64,000 nucleotides of DNA, from NCBI GenBank assembly GCA_021399435.1, contig JAJTUP010000133.1:1-64000 (forward strand), read 5' to 3'. How positions within the stretch are numbered: the stretch's first letter is position 1; each line of letters begins with the position of its first letter. The position numbers were made by a program, and so were the translations under genes. This DNA comes from Diaporthe sp. PMI_573 (lineage: Eukaryota; Ascomycota; Sordariomycetes; Diaporthales; Diaporthaceae). Under the pieces are notes generated by a model that saw only the letters and a list, made by a program, of their open reading frames with translations, had not been told where the DNA came from and did not search any database. Shown piece by piece: positions 57,001 to 64,000 of this stretch.

Positions 57001-58980
57001 CATTTCAATCCTACCCTTAACTCTATTCTCAAAACCAACTCCTCAAATAACGTCATTTCAGCTATCTTTTCCTAAAAGATACCCTATAATGGAAAGCACC
57101 TCTTACACCCTATTACCTACAGATCCTGAAAGCTTACCCAAGCCAAAGAGAACTATAGGATAGGGGATAAAGAGATACTAGCTATTATAGACGCCCTATC
57201 TAAATACCATTTATATACTAAGTCTCTTGCTAAACCCCTTATAGTTCTTACAGACCATTTAAATCTATCTACCTTTACTTTGAAAAAAGTCTTGAATAGA
57301 CGATAGGCCAGTAGGCTAATAAGCTCTCTAGCATAAATTTTATTATTTCTTTTCACCTAGGGGAGTTAAATACTTGAGCCGATACCCTTACTCGAAGACC
57401 CCAAGACCAAAAGGGAGGCATAGCGGCTATAGCCTCTGAAAAAACTATTGTACCATTTAAAAAGATAGTATATCTAAGAGCTATAGCTGCCTTAGCTACC
57501 CCTACTCTCTTGGAATTTGAATCTACCTTTAATCTTTTAACTATTTGCTCAGCCCTTTCTTCAGACCCCTTTTTTAAGGAAATTCAATCACTATTTAAAA
57601 ACCCTCTAAATTCAGCCCCTTAACACTCAGCTATAGATTTAGCTACTTGTTCTATTCAAAACGGCCTCCTTCTTATTCGAAATCTGGTTTATATACCAAA
57701 GGGCAACCTAAGGAGACAGGTTATTTCTTCTCGATACTCCTATCTAGCTGCTAGCCATTCTAGTGTTACCTCTACCTTCGAATTAATTACTCGAGATTTC
57801 TAGTGGCCTTTTATTTAAAAGACTATTCAGCAGTATATTCGAAATTACTCCATTTGTTCTAGAATTAAGCCTTCCCGACTACCTCCTTTTAGCTTTCTAA
57901 AACCCCTGGAGATCCCCTAGAAACGCTGGACTTCTATTTCTATAGATCTAATTACTAGCCTACTCCTTTTAAATTCTTTCGACGCTATTATTGTTTTTGT
58001 TAACCGATTCTCGAAAATAAGCCATTTTGTACCCTATAACACTACTCTGGATTCTAAGGGCTAGGCCCTATTATTTAGAGATAATATCTTTTGTCTTTAC
58101 AGTCTTTCTTCTGAATTTGTCTCTGATTAAGGTTCTATTTTTATTTCCGAATTTTCTAAGGCCCTATGCGGGTTACTCGGAATTAAACAGAATTTTTCTA
58201 CTATAAACCACCTACAGTCTGACAGGCCAGACAGAAGCTATTAATACCCTATTGGAACAATACCTTTGAGGGTATATATTCTATTAACAAGACAACTGGG
58301 CAGACTAGCTCTCTATAGCTGAATTTACTTATAATAATTCTGTTTCCTTGACAACCAAGATTTCACCTTTTTTCACCAACTACGGCTTTCACCCTCGTTT
58401 TAACTCCCTACTCCCAGCCCTAGATTCAACCCTAGAAGAAGTAAAAGAATTTACTTCTTTATTTTCAGACCTTGAAAATTTCATCCGTTTGGAAATCTAC
58501 CTGGCTCAGGAAGCCTATTCTAAGCAGGTAAATAAAAATCGACGATCCGCCCCGAATTTTGTTCTGGGCTCTCGGGTATAGGCTGCTTCGCCACTATATT
58601 CACACTACTAGGCCTTCTCAGAAGCTTAATTTTAAACACCTAGGGCCCTTTGAGATATCTCAGAAAATCTCTCCCTATGCCTATAAACTTAAGCTTTCTC
58701 CTAGTATGAAAATACACCCAGTTTTTCACAGTTTCGCTCCTTAAACCCCTAGCCGAAGACTCTCTACCTAACCAAGTTATTCCTCCACCCCCCCCTATCG
58801 AGGTTAAAGGGGAAGAGGAATTCTGGGTAAAGGAAATTCTTGATTCTAGGATTAGAGGAAAGAAACGCCAGTTCTTAGTCAGCTAGGTAGGCTATAATAC
58901 ACCTACCTGGGAACCTTTGGAAAATATCTCTAAGACCGAGGCCTATTCGAAGTACCTGGCCCAGTACCCTCACCAGCCCT
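54100..58980 (+). pseudogene. Gypsy gag-pol relic with chromodomain
   Basis: Gag: FHRGLKENLKDLLVSRDMP (about 54445), then a zinc knuckle YCSQLGYFV..NCP (about 54715-54755) whose His has become Tyr. A Pro-rich linker (55150-55340) contains two copies of CCGCTAGGGCCCCCTAGC. Protease: MINSGATSCFI (55458), with the catalytic Asp changed to Asn. [22 protein letters not shown] (about 56265), a one-base frame change near 56383, then VVYIDDILIFS (56582), where the catalytic YIDD is intact. RNase H and integrase follow with many stops (WTSISIDLI-like at about 57930). Chromodomain: ILDSRIRGKKRQFLVS..VGYNTPTWEPLENIS (58835-58930). Chromodomains direct insertion to heterochromatin. Confidence 0.8.
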
Positions 58981-59205
58981 AGATATTTATTTATTTATTT
59001 ATCCTTGTTTTTGTTTTAAACCAGCTCGTGGAACTCGCTTTGGAAAGAAGGGCCTACTATTATAAACAGCCTCCTTCAGACCCCCAGACCCCTTCAGCCT
59101 CCTTCAGCCCCTATCCGCCTCCTTCAGAAAGAATAGGCTATCTATACAAGCCTCTAGATATAAGTAGAGAAACCAGCTAGCCTAGCTTGGCAGAATCTTC
59201 TTATC

Positions 59206-59510
59206 GGAGTTATTCCTTCCGCCCTTTCCCATTTCTCTTTCTAGCCCCTGTTTTTCTCAAGTCATTATTCTCTCCATCGGAGGAATATACCTCTCCGAAG
59301 GTCCGAACCTTCTATGTATATATACCTAGCCTTTTCCTCTCAGATAGATAGTTAGTTCTTCAGTCAGATCAACTTTTTCCCTCCTACACCTAGCTTGCCT
59401 CCTCCTTCCTTGAATTTGTTCTCTGTGAGGTGTTGAAGAATATCTTGACTACAGCCTTACTATGTCCCTCTACCCTTAGCCCTCTGCCCTTAATCTAGGT
59501 GTTTTTAACA
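59206..59510 (+). repeat. 3' LTR of the Gypsy chromovirus
   Basis: About 305 bp; the start is uncertain (near GTTATTCC, 59209). It lacks the telomere-like tract and roughly 100 bp present at the start of the 5' LTR. Confidence 0.7.
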
Positions 59511-59515
59511 CTAAC

Positions 59516-60215
59516 TAATATAAAGTAGAATTTAGATTTATACTATAAAATCTATCTACTTATATAAAGGAGAAATATTAAATTTTAAGCTATTAAGAAT
59601 TTTACTATATTTTTATATATACTGTATTTAAAACTAATATAATTTAGTGTATTTCTATTTTTATTATATTTATTTATGGGGTGGAGATAAAAATGGCGAT
59701 TTTGGTGGATTTTGGTGGTGAAAGTGGTCTGAATGGGGGGGAGGGCCGAATGTGCAGTAGCTAACTTATGGAATGAAACAATTTCTTTCGTTTGATGATT
59801 GCTCAAGTCTATCAGCTTACTTGCACTGTTTTACTTGGTACTTGGGGAGTTGAACTCGACAGTGAAAGAGCGTTACCCTAATCATAGTAAAAATGTCGTG
59901 TAAAGTAACGATATGATCCGTGGATACGCGGGCTCGTAGGATTCCTCCTCCTGGCTACAGCCTTGGAAGCTCACCAGGCGGCCTTTAGTCCCCCAGATCT
60001 CGCCTTGGTGCCACTGCCGTCAAGTCCAGAGCGGGCATGACTTTGCGTAGATGACAACGCAATTACCTAAGTAATAGACAAGGATAACATCAAAGGCACG
60101 TAGAGTTGGCCTTCCGGGCTTTCTGTTGAAGAAAGGTCTTCAAATTCAGGGCCGTTTTCTATAGTACACAAAAGTTCTAAAACAACTAACGAATTCTCTC
60201 CTAGAAAATGGTTTC
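59516..60215. other. Border of the repeat nest, nothing recognised
   Basis: 59516-59690 is AT-rich relic sequence. From about 59700 the composition becomes that of unique DNA. No gene before the stop codon of the gene at 60216. Confidence 0.4.
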
Positions 60216-62656
60216 CTATTTTGTTGATACCGGTGGGACCCCAAATCTCTGACTCAAGACCACCATGCTGCCCACGACAAGACAACTCCGCCAAGCGCCC
60301 GAATCCGACTCGTCTCCAAAAGCAGCCTCTAATGACTTCTGGACAGTCGACCATTGTATGAAACCGAGGGCCCCAATGTTCTCTCTGGTCAGGAGTCTAG
60401 TGAATAGCTGGTGTAGCGGGCCTCCTTTTGGCCACTTGACTGGAGCAGTAAAGGGATGCTTCCGCCGAAGATAGAGCTCCTCTGAGAGGAAAGGCTTCAC
60501 GGCCTCTCTGAGAATCCATTTCTCAAATATCTTGTCACCGGCTTTGTTCTCATTCTTGTCCCAGGGTGCACCGTTGCCCGCGTCCAGGGTTTCGGCGTCC
60601 GAGCAGTAATACATCTTGAGAGATGGGGGTATGTCGCCCATCAGCTCGGCAAGATGGTGATCTAGGAACGGTGGGCGCCCCTCGATGCTGTGTGCCATCT
60701 CACCCCGGTCGCCAAGTGTCGTTAGGAGATAATTCGGCAGTTGGCATTTTGCCCAGGCATACATAGCAGAGTGTAGGACGTGCCAGTTGTGCTTGATATT
60801 CTCTTGAGCCGAGGGTGACCAAGTATCAATGGTTCTCCGAAGCAGATCCGACGCGGTGTACTTATTCTGCCAGGCAGGAAGATACAAGTCTTCTTGAGTC
60901 ACTCCCATAGTAAAGATCATGGGCGAGGCCATTCCGTTCAGCTGTTCCTTTACTTCATGATCGACCTCGCATTGTTTGAGTACCACTCTCTTTTTGCGAA
61001 ATGTGGCTTTTATGTCGCTTATCGACTTCTCATGCAGCCGTTGTCGTAGAAGGTCATCTTGCTGCAGAGGGAGGTCTGGACTTGACTGGTCTGGCTCACC
61101 CAGGAAGTCTGGCAGGAACCAGGCATAACCACCGAACATCTCGTCCGCCCCCTCTCCGCTGAGGATAACCTTAAAACCCAGGTCCCGTGGTAGTTCAGAC
61201 AGAGCAAATTTCCCCACAGAGTTTAGGTCAGAAATAAAGTGCTCACTGTGCCAGACGCAGTCTTCAAAGTGCTTTGCCAGTTCAGCCTCGTTCATTTTCT
61301 TGAGGTGCATGTCCACACCCAGAAACTTTGCAGTTCTCTCAGCGATATCTACATGCATTTCGATCAGAAGTGAAAGCAAAAAACTAGCGTGATCATTGTC
61401 ATACGTACCTGATTCATCGAATCCTGAATCCTTGTCAAATTGGATGGAAAAGCAGGCGAGCTTCTGTTTAAGATCTTGGTTGCCCACATTGATTCCCTTT
61501 TCTTCAACGAGGTATTTCGCGATTCCGGCAATCGAGGACGAGTCTAGTCCACCAGAAAGATAAATACCAACTGGCACATCTGCCCGTAATCTCAGCCGGA
61601 CTGACTCAATGATCTTTTCCCTCACTTCGTATATCATCTCGTCCACGCTCCGCGTTTCGACATGGCGCTAAGACAACATCGGGTAAGCAAATCGTTCTCA
61701 AGTTGCCCACGTGGAAACTTGACGCATACCTTGTCCCGGTAATTTAAGTCCCAGTATTGATTCTCTTCTATTACCCCATTCGGGAGAGCCTTCAAATAGT
61801 GTCCAGGTTGAAGCTGGTCAAGTTAGAATTCATTATTTCTCAGTCTTGCGTTTGAGCTCGGAGGTCATGACACGTCATAACTTGTCAACCGTGCAAGTGT
61901 CTGGAGTGTCGTCTCAATACTACTCACCCTATTGATTCCCTTGAACCAAGTTTCGCTACCAACAAAACAAGAATTGCGGACGATGTTGTCCACGTCCCAC
62001 TCCGGCTTCCATCCTAATGGGAGGAATGCTTTGATTTCGGGAGCCAAAAGGAGATGGTCGTCAACAACAGTCCAGAACAAGGGCTTAATTCCGAAGCGAT
62101 CGCGTGCAGCAATCACCTCTCCTGAACGCTCGTCGTATATGACAAAGGAGTACTCTCCTCGGAGATGGTCCAAAAATTCGGGGGCTCCATAGTGCTTATA
62201 TAGGGCAACAACAAGCTCCGAGTCGCTGTGTCCACTGAAATTGTAGCCAAACTCTCGGATGCATCGTTCCCTCAATGGTTCGTCGTCGTATATCTCTCCC
62301 ATGACCACGGCATGGATACGGCCCTCGTCATCGTGTAAGGGTTGGTCACCTTCGGGTGACAGGTCCACAATAGACAAGCGGCAATGCCCGAGACCTAAAG
62401 TGATCTTCTCATCAGCGCGTGAAGCCAAAGGAGGGTGATGCGTGGGATCACATGTTCCACACTAACCGACGGTGTTATCAGCGTTGATCCACACATCTCG
62501 AGTATCCGGCCCCCGATGACGAATCTGGTCTAGACTGGATAACAGCCGTGATTCTAGCGTCGGACTCGACCCGTTGAGTGCCGGATGGTGGTCGCCATTG
62601 GCCACCTTCTCGCATGGAGAGCGTTGGAGAGAGATGCAAGCGGACAAGCCACACAT
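60216..62656 (-). CDS. AsnB-type glutamine amidotransferase / asparagine synthetase-like protein (710 aa)
   Basis: Five exons on the minus strand: 62656-62467, 62394-61928, 61813-61730, 61667-61409, 61348-60216, with introns of 72, 114, 62 and 60 bp; the total is an exact multiple of three. I choose the second of two adjacent ATGs, which gives Met-Cys-Gly: Cys2 is the class II amidotransferase nucleophile. The N-terminal domain has RHRGPDTRDVWIN, LGHCRLSIVDLSPEGDQPL and GHSDSE. The synthetase domain has the PP-loop LSGGLDSSSIAG, FDESDIAERT (formed by splicing) and LSGEGADEMFGGY. Known family members move ammonia from glutamine to an AMP-activated acid. At 710 aa it is longer than housekeeping asparagine synthetases and resembles those in fungal metabolite clusters. 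The divergent acyltransferase supports that, as inference. Ends in TAG. Confidence 0.87.
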
Positions 62657-63239
62657 CATTGGCTCGTCTGCTTGACGAAGAGCGATGATATTCTGCAGAT
62701 ATTACGAAGAGACAGGTTGGGTAAACCGAAGTCGGCTGTTTTATGAGAACGTTCAAGAAGACACGTATGCTTGTCCTTTGAATAGGAGACTGAGTTGTCA
62801 CACATCACCGTGTGATAACGCACGGTGACAGCGAAAGAAAAAAAGATGGTGGGCCATTGTAAAACCATCAACTTCACCAAAACACCATGTTTGAATTCCT
62901 ATCCTTCCTCCTTTCCCATTTACTAGATGTATTCTTAAACTAATCGGAATTGGCCAATCAACCCAGGTACATTATGCTATTGATACACGAGGGTTGGTAG
63001 CAGTGAGGTGTCTGAAGCTCGGGTTCCTTGCGGTTTTGAAGTGATCCACATCCCTGCTCATCTCCTGAATGCAGAAATATCCGGTATTCGGGACTTGAAC
63101 CCCAAACAGGACATCTGACATTGGCTAGTGTAGTTATGGATGCATTAAGTCCGCACTCTGACTCGAACAGAACAATACGGAACCCGATTCAAGGCCGTCT
63201 GTGCCTCCAACTGAATTGCATGTCGAATATTCACAAGCC
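62657..63239. promoter_or_regulatory. Divergent promoter between AsnB-like and acyltransferase genes
   Basis: 583 bp. An inverted repeat TCACCGTG (62805-62812) / CACGGTGA (62821-62828) with an 8-bp gap lies about 150 bp from the AsnB-like start. It contains CCG-N12-CGG triplets, the type bound by Zn(II)2Cys6 regulators. A role as a shared operator is inference. Confidence 0.5.
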
Positions 63240-64000
63240 ATGCCTTCAAAAAATGACGACACGCGGTGCGTCCCGCTCGGGCCTCTAGACCACATCGCGC
63301 CGTGCAATATTCCTCAGAGCATTATTTACCTTGGTTTGAAACAGGGCATAGACCCTCAGGATGCATTTGCTTGCCTTCAAGAAGGCCTATGCCGGACAAT
63401 CCTCCAGGCACCTTGGCTCAATGGCCGGGTGTACCTGCAATCACCAGACTCGACTGGGTGGCGACCAGGCTAGTTAGAAATACGATACAAACCCATCGAC
63501 CGAGACGAAGGATCCTCTCAGGTTTCCGAAATCCCGTTGCGCTTCAATGAGCTCCCCAAATCCACGTCATTTGATGAACTACGCGAAGCTGGATTTCCCT
63601 TGGATATTTACGACGATGAAGCCTTGCTGTGGACATCTCCGTTCAAGCCAGACTTCAACTCGGGAGCCGAGGTATTTGCAGCGCAGGCAAACGCCGTCCC
63701 CGGAGGTTTCCTTCTTACCTTGTCCATCGCGGCGCCGGCTTCTGATGGAACTGCAATGCTCAGTGTGACCAAAATGTGGGCGGAACACTGCAGCAGCCTC
63801 TCGAGCAATCGCAAGGACAAGACAGCCAATGCGAGCCCAAATACTGCTTCACTTCCCACAGGACTCGAAGGGGTGGATCGGAGTGCGTTGGACAGTGCCA
63901 TTTCTCAAGCGACCAACTCGTCCAAGTTGCCCAAAGGCGCCGATACAAACCAAGACTCAGAGTTCCGGCGCCTCGCTGGGATGGGGGGATTTCTCGGGGC
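63240..64000 (+). pseudogene. BAHD-like acyltransferase gene (PF02458 type), premature TAG, lacks catalytic His; runs off the window
   Basis: ATG 63240 (MPSKNDDTRCVPLGPLDHIAP) begins like trichothecene 3-O-acetyltransferase-type transferases, with an LGPLDH..AP..IPQSIIYL start, LQEGLCRTILQAPWLNGRV and a GWRPG segment. Codon 78 is TAG (63471-63473), where the same frame continues LEIRYKPID; Gln fits and CAG-to-TAG explains it. Further on come FDELREAGFPLDIYDDEALL and GGFLLTLSIAAPASDGTAM. In the family this is the HxxxDG active site; here Asp-Gly is present (63744) but the His position is Ala (GCG, 63732-63734). That change is not a single transition, so the copy may have been non-catalytic before the nonsense mutation. 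BAHD enzymes move acyl groups from CoA to alcohols or amines. The C-terminal half is outside the window. Confidence 0.72.

Larger units (their letters stand above)
53276..59510 (+). mobile_element. Gypsy/Ty3 chromovirus, RIP-mutated (about 6.2 kb)
   Basis: Flanked by the 5-bp duplication CTAAC (53271-53275 and 59511-59515). The 5' LTR starts TATTATGAATTGG, which would be TGTTATG.. before one G-to-A change, and both LTRs end GTGTTTTTAACA. The internal part has gag, protease, RT, RNase H, integrase and a chromodomain in the usual order. It carries both stops and frameshifts. Confidence 0.85.

Noticed and set aside
61349..61408. Treating the open segment between FDES and DIAERT as coding
   Set aside because: It is in frame, but begins GTACGT and ends ATGTAG, and its removal restores the conserved FDESDIAERT segment of AsnB proteins.
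1..64000. tRNA and rRNA genes
   Set aside because: I looked for cloverleaf arms with conserved A and B boxes and for rRNA cores but found nothing I could support by eye.

Overview
The window looks like a nuclear segment of a filamentous ascomycete (Pezizomycotina). Its genes have short introns (50-114 bp) with GT..AG borders, and the families are typical of moulds: a secreted carboxylesterase, short-chain dehydrogenases, PDR-type ABC transporter, HET-domain and RING-IBR-RING remnants, an AsnB-like amidotransferase and a BAHD-like acyltransferase. Many AT-rich relics have the mark of repeat-induced point mutation (RIP): Gln codons CAG/CAA have become TAG/TAA while the reading frame stays intact. 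I cannot name the species.

Layout. 1-5.3 kb: a RIP-damaged RBR ubiquitin-ligase relic, one good secreted beta-propeller gene (2635-3648) and a HET-domain fragment. 5.3-22.5 kb: an unusual accessory block. It holds two families of short paired hairpin repeats (A, around GGGGAGT..ACTCCCC; B, around TGTGTATCGGA..TCCGATACACA) with the same two-hairpin design and a similar A/T-rich spacer. Between them lie GC-rich genes of no recognised family: an RGG-rich protein, a DEAH/RHA-like helicase with degenerate catalytic motifs and two in-frame TAGs, a 545-aa charged protein, a CCHC zinc-knuckle protein, and a coiled-coil gene with nine TAG/TAA codons but no frame break. 22.5-31.4 kb: ordinary accessory genes (carboxylesterase, a truncated PDR transporter, two short-chain dehydrogenases).

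31.5-59.5 kb: a 28-kb nest of retroelements. A complete Ty1/copia element (32984-40395) has two 332-bp LTRs, the target duplication CTCAA and a gag-pol frame of 1793 codons with no net shift, full of stops; it sits inside an older relic. Next come an unidentified plus-strand relic, a minus-strand chromodomain Gypsy fragment, a relic with divergent reading frames, a second minus-strand Gypsy pol, and a plus-strand Gypsy chromovirus (53276-59510, target duplication CTAAC) whose 5' LTR carries a telomere-like CCCTAA tract.

59.5-64 kb: the edge of what may be a secondary-metabolite cluster. A five-exon AsnB-type amidotransferase/asparagine synthetase-like gene is divergently paired with a BAHD-like acyltransferase gene that has a premature TAG and lacks the catalytic His, and runs off the right end. 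Their shared promoter contains an 8-bp inverted repeat with CCG/CGG triplets.

The most unusual content is the 5.3-22.5 kb block: paired-hairpin repeats around genes for presumed RNA-handling proteins and an inactive-looking helicase, which could be an undescribed mobile or virus-derived element. That reading is inference.
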